From Nitrospira sp. (GTDB lineage Bacteria; UBA10199; SBBF01): DNA of 47,646 bases. The stretch spans positions 1 to 47,646 of the forward strand of contig SBBF01000074.1 of NCBI GenBank assembly GCA_005240075.1. Direction: 5' to 3'. The notes under the pieces are model-generated. The model was not told the DNA's origin, made no database searches, and saw nothing but the letters and a program-made list of their open reading frames with translations. Shown here piece after piece: positions 32,153-41,562 of the stretch. How positions within the stretch are numbered: position 1 is the stretch's first letter; each line of letters begins with the position of its first letter. A program made the translations under genes and the position numbers.

Positions 32153-33795
32153 TCCAGACTCCCCTGTTAACCCGACGTGATTTTATCAGAGCTGGTTTTT
32201 ACGGGGCTTTGTTTCTTTCTTGTGGAAGTCAACTCAATACTTTTTCATCCCTCTTTCCAACCGATGCCGACCCCGTAGCAACACTTCTTGATTTAACCTC
32301 TGAAGAATTTGCCGGTGATGAGGAAACGATTCCCCACGACGTGCTCCGTTTTGGGAAGGGAAGAAATCTTTCAATTCATTCATCTGCAAAGCACAATCTG
32401 GTGATTGTAGGGGGGGGTATGGCCGGTCTCTGCTCCGCTTATTTTCTTAAAAAATACAAACCGGTCGTTTTGGAACAGGCCGAACGGTTTGGGGGAAACA
32501 GCAAGGGGGAGGAATGGGAGGGGATCCCTTATTCCATTGGTGCCGCTTACATCACGGTTCCGGAAAAAGGCTCTGTGATCGAAAATTTTTTGGGTGAATT
32601 GGGCATTCTTTCCATGGGACGTATGGAATCGGGAAGGGAAGGGGCTGTTGTTCTGGATAGAGGGGAATTGGCAAGGGGTTTTTGGCAGGGGGCCACTGAT
32701 CCTTCCCAAAAAAGTTCCTTCGAAAAAGTGTTGCAAAAATTCAACTCTGTTTATGAAAAAGGTTATCCTTCCATCCCTTTTGATCCGGAAGGTTCTCTCG
32801 GCGAATCGGAGTGGAAAAATCTGGAGGAAATGACTTTTGCGCAATGGATTCTTCGGGAGTTGCCCGATCTCCACCCGCACATTCAGGAATTTCTGATTCA
32901 ATATTGCTGGTCTTCCTTTGGCGGGGGGGCGGACGAGATTTCAGCGGCTCAGGCTCTCAATTTTATTTCGGCCGATTTGCAGGGGACACTCGCTTTTCCG
33001 GGAGGAAATTCGGCCATCACTCAGGCTCTCTACAGGAAACTCAAAAAAAATATCGGTTCATCTTGTCTTCGATCCCGTTCTGTTGTGACAGAGATTGCCC
33101 TTCGCAAAGAAGGGGTATCGGTTACTTATAGGGATGAAAAGGGGCAAAAAAATGTTATCGAAGCCAAAGTGTGTGTTGTGGCGCTTCCCAAATTTGTCGC
33201 CAAACATATCATGCCCGACTTGTCTTTAGAGCAGAAAGAGGCGATGGCTCAAATCCGTTATCGGGCTTATCTGGTGGCCAATGTGTTGATAAAGGGAAAA
33301 ATCACTTCTCCCTCTTATGAACTCTTTCGATTGACTAGAACAATCCCCCGCAACAACACCGATGATTTATTGTCCCGCCCTTTTACCGATCTGATCTTTG
33401 CCAACTGGGTGCGACAGGATGAAGGGAATCATTCTGTTTTGACTTTGTATAAAGCGTATCCGTTTGAGGGGGGGCGATTTAAGTTTTTGGAACCCGATTT
33501 TTACCAAAAGGCCAAAGAGGATTTTGAAAAAGGATTTTCCGAAATTTTATCCGCCTTGAATTTGTCTCCTTCCCGAATTGCCGGAATAAGGATCGCCCGG
33601 TGGGGGCATGCTCTTCCGTTGGCCACGCCGGGATTTTTGTCTTCCGGCCTGGTTCAGAAAGCGTGCGCTCCGCTGGGAGACAAAATTTTTTTTGCCGAAC
33701 AAGACAACTGGGCCAACCCCTCTTTTGAAACCGCCTTCGATGAAGCTCAAAAAGTGGCAGAAAACGTCAACCGTTTGACTTCTTTATCATTTTGA
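32149..33795 (+). CDS. Tat-exported FAD-dependent amine-oxidase-like protein
   Basis: 548 residues. The N-terminus [21 protein letters not shown] is a twin-arginine signal, and SCGS could also be a lipobox. The Rossmann FAD motif is [21 protein letters not shown], followed about 20 residues later by [12 protein letters not shown]; a C-terminal FAD-contact segment ([30 protein letters not shown]) matches flavin-containing amine oxidase / protoporphyrinogen oxidase-type proteins. The substrate is unknown. It is translationally coupled to clpB by ATGA. It is the last gene before the sigma-54 region. Confidence 0.85.
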   Translation: MIQTPLLTRRDFIRAGFYGALFLSCGSQLNTFSSLFPTDADPVATLLDLTSEEFAGDEETIPHDVLRFGKGRNLSIHSSAKHNLVIVGGGMAGLCSAYFLKKYKPVVLEQAERFGGNSKGEEWEGIPYSIGAAYITVPEKGSVIENFLGELGILSMGRMESGREGAVVLDRGELARGFWQGATDPSQKSSFEKVLQKFNSVYEKGYPSIPFDPEGSLGESEWKNLEEMTFAQWILRELPDLHPHIQEFLIQYCWSSFGGGADEISAAQALNFISADLQGTLAFPGGNSAITQALYRKLKKNIGSSCLRSRSVVTEIALRKEGVSVTYRDEKGQKNVIEAKVCVVALPKFVAKHIMPDLSLEQKEAMAQIRYRAYLVANVLIKGKITSPSYELFRLTRTIPRNNTDDLLSRPFTDLIFANWVRQDEGNHSVLTLYKAYPFEGGRFKFLEPDFYQKAKEDFEKGFSEILSALNLSPSRIAGIRIARWGHALPLATPGFLSSGLVQKACAPLGDKIFFAEQDNWANPSFETAFDEAQKVAENVNRLTSLSF

Positions 33796-33894
33796 AAAGA
33801 GATATTGGGTTCACTTTTTTTTACTCCCAAAGATCAGATCATCTAACCCCATGAAATCAATGTAGATAACATAGTTTACTCGTTTTTTATCTTT

Positions 33895-33911
33895 TTGGCA
33901 TACCGTTTGCA
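33895..33911 (+). promoter_or_regulatory. Sigma-54 promoter of the 183-residue protein
   Basis: TTGGCATACCGTTTGCA matches the -24 (TTGGCA) and -12 (TTGCA) elements with exact spacing. The expected start is near 33922, 43 nt before the ATG, which has AAAGGAA. No CTCATTTTGAG palindrome is seen upstream. Confidence 0.72.
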
Positions 33912-33964
33912 TATTCATCTCATTAAGGGGTCAAATTAAACATTTTAACGAAAGGAAATGGCTT

Positions 33965-34516
33965 ATGTCTGATACTAAAATAACTGAAAAATCACCACCA
34001 TCTGCAACGGATATTTCAACACCTGCCACTCCGCCAGCCGAGCCTCAAGCTCCAGCGATACCGCCAGCTCCTGCAACCGAAACAGCTCCTGGAATGGCTC
34101 CCCCAACGCCGGACAAGGTTCTGGCCGAAAAAATGGGAACTTCCACAGGTACAGTCGGTGGCCCTTATGGGCAACCAAGGGCAAGACCGACTGCCAGCAA
34201 TCTTTATTATGCCAAAGACAAAGCAGAAAAAGATTTAAAAACAGTATTTCAGTCAGCCTTGGCAATGAACCGCTTGGAATCTACTCCTGGCCTTGCTCTT
34301 CACGGGAGTGCGTTCTTCGATCCCTCGACCGGACGTCTGATGTATGTGCAGGTTGATAAGGCGGATGTTTCATCGGACGTTGTTCAATCTTTTCAGAGAT
34401 CTGCCAGGAGAGTTTCTCTTCCAACATCTCCCGATATGAAAGTTGAATATGAGGGGGAAGGTCCTGTCAAAACAATCAAACCGATTGTAGTTCCTTTCCG
34501 TTTCATAACGGTTTAA
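33965..34516 (+). CDS. Pro/Ala-rich protein with a TonB-C/AgmX-like C-terminal domain (sigma-54 driven)
   Basis: 183 residues. The first 75 are a Pro/Ala/Thr-rich, probably disordered linker with no signal peptide or membrane helix. Residues about 85-183 read L..HGSAFFDPSTGRLMYVQV, then DVVQSFQRSARRVSLP and a final VVPFRFITV. This spacing (DP-TGR-V, a helix, then a VPFRF-type last strand) resembles TonB C-terminal / AgmX domains, but I assign it only tentatively. It converges on the transglutaminase-like gene with a 3-bp gap and has its own sigma-54 promoter. Confidence 0.6.
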   Translation: MSDTKITEKSPPSATDISTPATPPAEPQAPAIPPAPATETAPGMAPPTPDKVLAEKMGTSTGTVGGPYGQPRARPTASNLYYAKDKAEKDLKTVFQSALAMNRLESTPGLALHGSAFFDPSTGRLMYVQVDKADVSSDVVQSFQRSARRVSLPTSPDMKVEYEGEGPVKTIKPIVVPFRFITV

Positions 34517-34519
34517 AGA

Positions 34520-35479
34520 TCAGGAAAAAAGTTCCGGATATTTTTTTTGAAGAACCGATTCTGCTGAGGGAAAGATCGCTGTCGCTTTTTCAAAAAGGGT
34601 TTGAGCCAGGTTGTTATTATTGTTTTCCGTGTAGAAATCGATTCCGGCAATCATCACCGGATAACTTAAAGGGGCCAGTTTCAAGGCGGTTTCAATCCAT
34701 TTTCTCTTTGCAGACGAATCGACAGATTCATTTTCCCAATACTGATTGACATGCCAGCGGGCGATAAATTCACTGAATGATATCGGCACGGAGATGGCGC
34801 CGTTCGGTTTTCTTCCAAAATAAGGGCGTGCCGGATCGACAATATAGGGGTCTGTCGAACCATCCTTCATATTAACAGCCAGACGGACATGGTTGACCGG
34901 ATTTCCTCTTTCATCATAGGAGACCCCTTGAGGGAAAACCTCAAATCCCGCCATCAAAAGAAGCCCCAGATAAGGGGTATCTATTCCCTGGCATCTGCCT
35001 CCTCCTTCGAGAATTGTCCCGATGGCATCGGCTGTGGGAAGAAATTCCGTGGCAGACAACTGCCATTCATGGCCTGCCCGAAGAATCAGAGTGTCTATGT
35101 TATTTGATGAGAGGATTATTTCCCTTGCCCGTTCTTCAATTTGTTGGTCCGCGTCGGTGAGAGGGTTGTAATCATTAAAGAGATAAGGAATCTGAATTCC
35201 AGTCAAACGATCCAGCTCTTCCGCCCTTTTCCATTGGCCTAAAGGATTTTTGTTAATCTCTCTCAAAGTCCATTCATAATATTCCTGCGGTGTAATTATC
35301 CCGTCTGATTTCCCGTCGTATTTTGCCTGGGGCTCAGAAGGGTTAGTCAAGTCTGTATACAAGACCCCCTGATCCAGTTCTGAAAGGGGGGTATTGGAGG
35401 GAAGCCAGCTGTTGCAATGCAGATAAGCTCCTCTGTCTTGCTGTTTAAAATGGCCGCAAATCGATGAGGATGAATTCAT
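34520..35479 (-). CDS. Transglutaminase-like (papain-fold) protein, second gene of a sigma-54 operon
   Basis: 319 residues. Residues 150-220 show a transglutaminase-like core with the ordered triad Cys163 (GGGRCQGIDTPYLGLLLMAGF), His197 (NPVNHVRLAV) and Asp215 (YIVDPARPYF). Such proteins can be proteases, crosslinkers or peptidases. With the ATG at 35479 there is no signal peptide. In-frame codons just upstream encode NLFLFI but offer no standard start codon, so the true N-terminus is uncertain. It lies 16 bp after the cysteine-rich surface protein and should be co-transcribed; processing or crosslinking that protein is a plausible, unproven role. Confidence 0.65.
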   Translation of the reverse strand: MNSSSSICGHFKQQDRGAYLHCNSWLPSNTPLSELDQGVLYTDLTNPSEPQAKYDGKSDGIITPQEYYEWTLREINKNPLGQWKRAEELDRLTGIQIPYLFNDYNPLTDADQQIEERAREIILSSNNIDTLILRAGHEWQLSATEFLPTADAIGTILEGGGRCQGIDTPYLGLLLMAGFEVFPQGVSYDERGNPVNHVRLAVNMKDGSTDPYIVDPARPYFGRKPNGAISVPISFSEFIARWHVNQYWENESVDSSAKRKWIETALKLAPLSYPVMIAGIDFYTENNNNNLAQTLFEKATAIFPSAESVLQKKYPELFS

Positions 35480-35495
35480 GATAAAAAGAAAAAGA

Positions 35496-38400
35496 TTATA
35501 TTTTTCTTCTTATCGGCAGGATGAGGAATAAGTTGCTTAAAATCAACATGAAAAAAATGGGGGCTGAAGCTGCTGGATTAATTGATCTTTTTTGAAGCAA
35601 ACAACCTCCTCCCCCTTTGGCCTCGATGCCGTATTCCAGGGGAACAAGTATTTTGGTGCAGGTGGAGCTATCTGAAAGTTCAAAGTAAACAACAGTGTTT
35701 TCGCCAGACGATTCAGAGGCAGAAACGGTCAGTCCGCAAATAGTGTCTGTATTGCCTGCCTCGTAATCTCGTACCTCTTCCAATGTAGGTTCGCAGTTGT
35801 TGGCTTGTTCGACTTCATCGGTAGTGGAGGTGAGCATATCACAGGCCGGTACCGCCTCTTCTTCATCAGGATTGTCAAATTTTTCTTCGCCCTCACTAGC
35901 TGCTTCTTCAAGGGTACCGGTGGAATCTGTTGTTGTATTGTTGTTGGTACAATTTTCATCAATGGTGCCATCGCAATCATCATCAGTGCCATTGTCACAG
36001 GTCTCTGTCAAATCCCCGCAAGTGCCGCAGGCGTTGGTGACCCCTTCATCAACTTCATTGTCGCAGTCATTATCGGCTCCATCACAGGTTTCCTCGGCCG
36101 GCTGGCATTCTTCCGGTTTATCCATGCAGACCTGGGCCTCAATTTCGGTATACTGCCCACTTTCCCCTTTTTCCGAGACATGAGAATCGATGTCATGATT
36201 ATTAAGACGGTTTTGCGCCACAGCAGTCAGCGTTTGCGCCACTTTATCGAAAAGGTATGCGGTCTGAAACTCCTGGTTTAGGACAATCGGATTGTTCGAT
36301 GTGTCAAACCCAACGACCTCCATTCCTTGGAGTACCTGCAGGTTCGTTGTTCCCGAGTTCGCCAGATCCAACCGGACGACATTTCCCCCGCTGTCTTCCA
36401 TATACAGTTGAGCTTTGCGGTCTGCGTTTAAGCGGTTGATCGTGTCCGAGTTGTCGATAGCGTAAGTGACCGTCATCGTTCCCTGATCAGTATCCCGACA
36501 TTCAAACCCGACTGAAGTCATGAGGCAGGAGGCAAGCTGGGATTCTTTTTCATCAGGACATTCCGGCTTTTCATGGATCATGCATCCATCACAGCACCAT
36601 TGATCGTTGCTGGTGAGGCCATCCGTTCCGTCGCATTCTTCGTTCCCTTCTTTAGTGCCATTTCCGCACTCTTCAGCCACCAGTTGGCACTCTTCGCATG
36701 TTGGATCGGTCGTGCCGGGGGCTGGGTCACATTCTTCTGTCCCTTCCACAACGCCGTCGCCGCAGACAATTTCCTCACAAGCGGTTGTGCATCCATCGGT
36801 GTCATCCGAATTTCCATCGTCACATTCTTCTCCTGTATTGACAATCCCGTCTCCACAGGTGCCGCAGGCATTTCCCGCCGCGCTTGAAACTGTTGTATAT
36901 TCACAGCCGCTGGCGGTATTACAAGAATCGGTGGTGCAATCATTGCTGTCATTGCAGTCAAGGGCTGTTCCATCCTGGCAGGTAGAACCGGCCGCCGCCG
37001 AGACACAGGTTTCCGTGCCGTTGCACACATTCCCATCATCGCAGTCGGAATCGGAGACACAGCAATTATCGATGGGGGTATTGACCGCTTCTCCGTTACT
37101 GCAGCTGTCGGTTGTACAGGAATTGCCGTCATCCACATCGATCGGTGTGTGGGAAACTGTTCCAGAAGTCGGGTCACAGGAATCGGTGGTACAGGGATCA
37201 TCGTCGCTTGTCTCAATAGGAGTATGACTGGTGCCCGTTGAAGGGTCACAACTGTCAATCGTACAGGCGTCTCCATCATCGGTATCGACCGGAATATTGC
37301 TCACGGTTCCCGTTGTTGTATCGCATGAATCAATTGTACAGACGTTATTGTCATTGGGATCGATTGTTGTCGTCGAACAGGTTCCCGTAGCAACCCCATT
37401 GGTTCCACTTTGTCCCAATACACATTCTTCAGTAGTACAGGCGTTGCCGTCGTCGGCACAGTCATTGTCTGTCATACAGCAATCATCGATGGGACTATTG
37501 ATTGGATCTCCTGTTGCGGGATCGCAACTATCGGTTGTGCAGGTATTTCCGTCGTCAGGGTTAGATGGTTCGTGCAGACATTGACTGGTGGTCGTAGCAA
37601 TGTTGAAACTGCAGGTATCCGTTGTGCAGGCATCCCCGTCATCGCAATCGGTATTATCAAAACAGCAAGTTTCCGGATCGAGGCTGTTGTCGGCAGTCCC
37701 ATCGCAATCATTGTCTTGTCCGTCGCAGACTTCCTGGGTTGGTTGACAATCGGGTTGGCCCTGTTCCACTGGGTCAGTCGGTTTGACGCAGTAACCCCAT
37801 ACTCCCTCAGCTGAACAACCTTGGGAGCCTCCGCTCCAATAACCCTGACTGTTGTCATTTTCAGCTTTACAGTCGGGGTATTTGGGATCGCCGTAAGGGC
37901 ATCCCTCCGTTGAATCACATTCCTCCTGGGTTCCAGGTACACAGGGGATGGTGCAATTCATCGTGCAATCATCGCCATTGGCTGTATTTCCGTCGTCGCA
38001 TTCCTCTCCCGTATCGACAATTCCGTTGCCGCATGTCTGAGGAATATTTGAATTGGCCTGTTCGGTTGTCTCACCTGAATCAAACGTTGCCCCACATCCC
38101 TGCCATCTGTCGAGACTTGTTGAGCCAGTAGCCTCGGGCGTTTCCATCATCTTCAGATCATCTGTTGTGAGAGTGTAGGTTTGACCCGACGCATACTTGT
38201 TGTCCTCTCCTGAAATAAAATAAGTTTTTCCGTCATTGAGGCCGCTTGCAACGAGGGCTTTGACATCAGTGCGCACTGTAACAGCCGAAGGGATAAAGGG
38301 AACATTCAGGATCGTTGTGGCTGAATCGAGTGTTGCCGTATCGGGAGTGGGGGATGTCAACTTCGAGGTATCGATGAGCATGATCTGGTTTTCAGCCGAG

Positions 38401-39545
38401 TTTGTGAAAATGAGCATATTTTCATGGAAAATCCCGTCAGGGCTTTCCAAGGAATAGCCTCTTTGGTTCAAGTAAGATTTTGCATCGATTTCTCCCGATT
38501 GATTATCTTTCACGTTAGTTGCTTCGCTTGTGGCCATCGTTTTGATGATTCCATGTGAAGTCATTCCGACCAGCTTTCCGTCCGAAGTCATCGTAATCCA
38601 TTTCATCGGTTCACCAAAATCGAGCGTTTCTGAGATTTGTTGGGTTCCGTCAATATCGTCAATTTTTCCGTTCGTATCGAGAACATAAACATGGTCTGTC
38701 CCGCGGGTTAAATCGGCAATCTTGACCCCTTCTGGCATATCGATGGTGATAGTCTGAACCGCATAATTCTTGATTTCAGTCGAACCCTCGGACACCGGTT
38801 CATTCATGATGAAATGGAGGTGATTGTCATGTCCCCAAATAAGAGCTTGATAGGAGGAAGGATCCGCCGTGATTCCTTTGACATTCTGATATCCGGTGGC
38901 CTGTATGACCAGTTGACCATTTTCATTGTAGCAAGCTATCTGGCTTTTTTCTGTGGAAGCAAAACAGCCGATGCCTTGCGAAGATTCTCCTGAGGGGCAG
39001 GTGAAGGTGGGGATTTGATCACAAATATCGCTGACGCCGTCTTTGTCTGAATCAGCCCCATCATCCACTTGTCCATTGCAGTCATTGTCCTTCCCGTCGC
39101 AGACTTCGGGGTTTCCCGGAAACATCGTAGAATCCTGATCGTTGCAGTCATCATTGTTGGTAACAACTCCATCCTGGATTACGCAGACTGAAATCGGATT
39201 TACCGGGTCTCCATGACCATCTCTGTCATTATCAGGATAGACGATTGATGTGCCGATATCGGCCTCTTCCGTGATTCCATCGCAGTCGTTATCAATTCCC
39301 CAATCGCTACATGTTTCCTGTTGTGGAATGCACTTGGTACCGTTTGTTGTTGCATTGGTTTTGGGGGCCACTGTCTGATTCGCTGTCGAGATTTGGGGAG
39401 CAGCTAAATTTTGTGAAGGAGATATTTTTGTAGCGTCTGTTGATTGGGTTTGAGCATGAAGCGAGGAAGAGCGTGCTATTAAAAACAACCCCGCAATCAC
39501 AACCCAAGCGATCGAAACCCTTTTCCCTCTAAAAAAAGGTGTCAT
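35496..39545 (-). CDS. Giant cysteine-rich surface protein (MopE-like and myxobacterial disulfide repeats) with C-terminal sorting tail
   Basis: 1349 residues. A signal peptide covers about 1-31 (VIAGLFLIARSSSLHAQ). A first MopE-type block (about 77-175) has DNDCDG and CDGKDNDCNGQVDDG calcium-type loops. Residues about 190-480 are a Cys-poor domain that may be a propeller. Then follow repeats of CGNGIVDTGEECDDGN, about eight units of the type DDGNxCTTDSCDxxTG, two more GEECDDGN/EECDP blocks, and ETCDGADNDCDNEVDEG near the end. The C-terminus is GGGGCLLQKRS, a hydrophobic helix and IRRKI: a Cys - transmembrane - basic tail like MYXO-CTERM-type sorting signals. Expected to be exported, disulfide-bonded and surface-attached. 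It has its own sigma-54 promoter and heads an operon with the transglutaminase-like gene. Confidence 0.85.
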   Translation of the reverse strand: MTPFFRGKRVSIAWVVIAGLFLIARSSSLHAQTQSTDATKISPSQNLAAPQISTANQTVAPKTNATTNGTKCIPQQETCSDWGIDNDCDGITEEADIGTSIVYPDNDRDGHGDPVNPISVCVIQDGVVTNNDDCNDQDSTMFPGNPEVCDGKDNDCNGQVDDGADSDKDGVSDICDQIPTFTCPSGESSQGIGCFASTEKSQIACYNENGQLVIQATGYQNVKGITADPSSYQALIWGHDNHLHFIMNEPVSEGSTEIKNYAVQTITIDMPEGVKIADLTRGTDHVYVLDTNGKIDDIDGTQQISETLDFGEPMKWITMTSDGKLVGMTSHGIIKTMATSEATNVKDNQSGEIDAKSYLNQRGYSLESPDGIFHENMLIFTNSAENQIMLIDTSKLTSPTPDTATLDSATTILNVPFIPSAVTVRTDVKALVASGLNDGKTYFISGEDNKYASGQTYTLTTDDLKMMETPEATGSTSLDRWQGCGATFDSGETTEQANSNIPQTCGNGIVDTGEECDDGNTANGDDCTMNCTIPCVPGTQEECDSTEGCPYGDPKYPDCKAENDNSQGYWSGGSQGCSAEGVWGYCVKPTDPVEQGQPDCQPTQEVCDGQDNDCDGTADNSLDPETCCFDNTDCDDGDACTTDTCSFNIATTTSQCLHEPSNPDDGNTCTTDSCDPATGDPINSPIDDCCMTDNDCADDGNACTTEECVLGQSGTNGVATGTCSTTTIDPNDNNVCTIDSCDTTTGTVSNIPVDTDDGDACTIDSCDPSTGTSHTPIETSDDDPCTTDSCDPTSGTVSHTPIDVDDGNSCTTDSCSNGEAVNTPIDNCCVSDSDCDDGNVCNGTETCVSAAAGSTCQDGTALDCNDSNDCTTDSCNTASGCEYTTVSSAAGNACGTCGDGIVNTGEECDDGNSDDTDGCTTACEEIVCGDGVVEGTEECDPAPGTTDPTCEECQLVAEECGNGTKEGNEECDGTDGLTSNDQWCCDGCMIHEKPECPDEKESQLASCLMTSVGFECRDTDQGTMTVTYAIDNSDTINRLNADRKAQLYMEDSGGNVVRLDLANSGTTNLQVLQGMEVVGFDTSNNPIVLNQEFQTAYLFDKVAQTLTAVAQNRLNNHDIDSHVSEKGESGQYTEIEAQVCMDKPEECQPAEETCDGADNDCDNEVDEGVTNACGTCGDLTETCDNGTDDDCDGTIDENCTNNNTTTDSTGTLEEAASEGEEKFDNPDEEEAVPACDMLTSTTDEVEQANNCEPTLEEVRDYEAGNTDTICGLTVSASESSGENTVVYFELSDSSTCTKILVPLEYGIEAKGGGGCLLQKRSINPAASAPIFFMLILSNLFLILPIRRKI

Positions 39546-39579
39546 TATTACTCATCAATCCACCCGCCAATCTACAGAA

Positions 39580-39596
39580 TGCAAAACAAATGCCAT
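39580..39596 (-). promoter_or_regulatory. Sigma-54 promoter of the cysteine-rich protein operon
   Basis: On the minus strand ATGGCATTTGTTTTGCA contains TGGCA and TTTTGCA with the correct GG-GC spacing. The expected start near 39569 leaves a leader of about 24 nt. Confidence 0.7.
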
Positions 39597-39702
39597 TTAA
39601 CGCTTTTTCTCGAAATCACCAGGATTAATATTTTATAATTAAAAATTAGATACTTGAAGAAATCCCAACGTCATCCTTTATTTTGCCCTTTTCCATTTTA
39701 TT

Positions 39703-39755
39703 TCTCATTTTGAGAATATTCTCTTTATGAGAATGTTGAATTGAGAATGTTGAAT
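39703..39755. promoter_or_regulatory. Palindrome cluster, likely sigma-54 activator sites, plus 14-bp tandem repeat
   Basis: TCTCATTTTGAGA (39703-39715) runs into the palindrome GAGAATATTCTC (39712-39723). Two exact tandem copies of TGAGAATGTTGAAT follow (39728-39741, 39742-39755). The CTCATTTTGAG core is the same as the pair at 25230-25302 and lies about 125 bp upstream of the sigma-54 promoter at 39580. The cluster also sits just upstream of the divergent ffh promoter, so it may act on both. Confidence 0.6.
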
Positions 39756-39776
39756 GAGACCAAATAACATCCCAGC

Positions 39777-39805
39777 TTGACTTTTTGGGTTATTGACTTT
39801 AATTA
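39777..39805 (+). promoter_or_regulatory. Putative sigma-70 promoter of the ffh operon
   Basis: TTGACT (39777-39782) and TAATTA (39800-39805) are 17 bp apart. The leader would be only about 12 nt and has no Shine-Dalgarno sequence before the ATG at 39825. Confidence 0.4.
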
Positions 39806-39824
39806 ACACCCCTTTTGCGACGAT

Positions 39825-41150
39825 ATGTTTGAGACCTTGACAGAAAAATTTTCTTCTGTTTTCAGCAAGTTGAGGGGTTACGGGGTTGTCAGTGAAAAGA
39901 ACATAGCTGATGCTTTAAGAGAAGTTCGTCTCGCATTATTGGAAGCGGATGTTCATGTTGGAGTTGTCAAATCGTTCCTTGAAAAGACAAAAGAGCGGGC
40001 GTTAGGGGAGGAAGTGTTGGGGAGCCTTAAGGCCGCTGAGCAATTCTTCAAAGTGGTTCATGAGGAATTAATTCAGGCGTTGGGAGGTTCAAGTTTTCCT
40101 CTTTTTGATTTGGGAGGAAAACCGCCGCATATTTTTTTAATGGTTGGCTTACAGGGTTCGGGAAAAACAACCACCGCCGCCAAGCTGGCCCACTTTTTCA
40201 AAAAACAGGGACGGCATCCTTATCTTGTTCCGGCAGATGTCAGAAGACCAGCGGCGATTGAGCAGTTAAAAATCCTGGCTCGATCTATTGACATTCCCTG
40301 TTGGGATACCCAAGAGAGTGATCGTCCTGTTGATCTTGTAAAACAGGGGATCAAAGAATCGGCCGATCATTTTTCTGATTTGATTTTGATTGATACGGCA
40401 GGGAGACAGCATCTGGATGAATCGCTGATGCAGGAATTGAAAGAGATGCAGAAGGGGGCAGCGGAGGCTCTTACGGGGGGATCGCCCCGAACGTTGTTGG
40501 TTGTCGATGCCATGCTGGGGCAGGGGGCGCTGGCCACGGCCAAGGCTTTTCATGATCTTTTAAAAATTGATGGAGTCATCTTAACCAAACTGGATGGGGA
40601 TGCCCGGGGAGGGGCGGCCCTTTCGGTGGCCTCCGTTGCCGGTTGTCCAGTTTATTTTACCGGTGTGGGGGAAAAAATTGATGACTTGGAGCTGTTCGAT
40701 CCTTCCCGGTTGGTTTCCAGAATCCTGGACAGGGGGGACATTCTTTCCCTTGTTGAAAAAGCAACGGCCGTGATGGATCAAACGGGGGCGGTTGAACTTG
40801 GAAGAAAGCTGGTTAAAAACCAACTGACTCTGGAAGATTTTTTAAGCCAGTTGCGCCAGATGAAAAAAATGGGCTCTCTTACTTCCCTTTTGGGGTTTCT
40901 TCCAGGGGGGAAGCAGATGGCCAGAAAGGTGGATCTGGAGAATGTTGAAAGAGATTTAAGAAAGAAAGAGGCGATTATCAACTCGATGACGATCAAGGAA
41001 CGGCGAAATCCGGAAATTTTGAATGGAAGCCGGCGGCTTCGGATAGCCAAGGGGAGCGGCACGCAGGTCTCTGATATCAACCGCCTGCTGAAAGAATTTG
41101 CTGAAATGAAAAAAATGATGAAGAGTTTTACTGGCAGAATGTGGTTATGA
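39825..41150 (+). CDS. ffh: Signal recognition particle protein Ffh (SRP54)
   Basis: 441 residues. N domain, then the G domain with GLQGSGKTT (108-116), PADVRRPAAIEQL, LILIDTAGRQ and LTKLDGDARGGAAL, and a Met-rich M domain (about 300-441). It binds the signal peptides of nascent membrane proteins with 4.5S RNA and docks to FtsY. It heads the conserved ffh - rpsP - khpA - trmD - rplS - rnhB cluster. Confidence 0.97.
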   Translation: MFETLTEKFSSVFSKLRGYGVVSEKNIADALREVRLALLEADVHVGVVKSFLEKTKERALGEEVLGSLKAAEQFFKVVHEELIQALGGSSFPLFDLGGKPPHIFLMVGLQGSGKTTTAAKLAHFFKKQGRHPYLVPADVRRPAAIEQLKILARSIDIPCWDTQESDRPVDLVKQGIKESADHFSDLILIDTAGRQHLDESLMQELKEMQKGAAEALTGGSPRTLLVVDAMLGQGALATAKAFHDLLKIDGVILTKLDGDARGGAALSVASVAGCPVYFTGVGEKIDDLELFDPSRLVSRILDRGDILSLVEKATAVMDQTGAVELGRKLVKNQLTLEDFLSQLRQMKKMGSLTSLLGFLPGGKQMARKVDLENVERDLRKKEAIINSMTIKERRNPEILNGSRRLRIAKGSGTQVSDINRLLKEFAEMKKMMKSFTGRMWL

Positions 41151-41151
41151 G

Positions 41152-41238
41152 CGAGAATCGGGCTTGGCCCGTTCGAGCGAATACCAAGGGGGTTTGGGGG
41201 AGGCCAGCGGCCAATCCCCCATTATAAAAGGAGAAAAT
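41152..41238 (+). repeat. Composite of an element A stem and dispersed element B before rpsP (A6 / B copy 1)
   Basis: 41152-41175 repeats the first stem of element A with new paired bases: AGAA-[T]-CGGGC / TTG / GCCCG-TTC. From 41176 it turns into element B: GAGCGAATACCAAGGGGG, a GGGG..GGCC-AGC-GGCC..CCCC hairpin (41194-41220), then ATTATAAAAGGAG. The ribosome-binding site AAAGGAG lies just downstream of the stem. Both element families thus meet here as well as at 46342-46510. Confidence 0.55.
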
Positions 41239-41240
41239 AT

Positions 41241-41489
41241 ATGGCAGTCGTTATTCGAATGACCCGTCATGGGATGAAAAAAAAACCGTTTTACAGGGTG
41301 GTCGCCGCTGACAAGGATTTTCCAAGGGATGGCCGCTATCTTGAAGTGTTGGGGACTTATGATCCCCGTATTTCCGGTGGCAAAGCTGACTTGAATGCCG
41401 AGCGCATTGAGTATTGGGTGTCCAAAGGGGCCCGTCCCTCAGTCAGCGTCTCTCATCTGATGAAGAGAACATTCAAGAAAGCTTCTTGA
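41241..41489 (+). CDS. rpsP: 30S ribosomal protein S16
   Basis: 82 residues: AVVIRMTRHGMKKKPFYRVV at the N-terminus and the mid-section FPRDGRYLEVLGTYDPR are diagnostic for S16. It helps assemble the 30S body. AAAAGGAG lies nine bases before the ATG. The gene occupies its standard place between ffh and the KH-domain gene. Confidence 0.97.
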   Translation: MAVVIRMTRHGMKKKPFYRVVAADKDFPRDGRYLEVLGTYDPRISGGKADLNAERIEYWVSKGARPSVSVSHLMKRTFKKAS

Positions 41490-41562
41490 GGAAGAAGCTT
41501 TTTATTGATAAAGGGGTTTTGTTTGATGATGTCATTTTATTCAACTCATATTGGAGGCAACT

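Noticed and set aside
33796-33894. Terminator after the Tat flavoprotein gene
   Set aside because: TTGGG and CCCAA near 33807-33835 could pair, but only 5 bp with a long T-rich loop and no T tract after the stem.
35805-37814. Several long plus-strand ORFs opposite the cysteine-rich gene
   Set aside because: They mirror the repetitive codons of the minus-strand gene, lack ribosome-binding sites and have biased composition (Ser/Val/Pro-rich).
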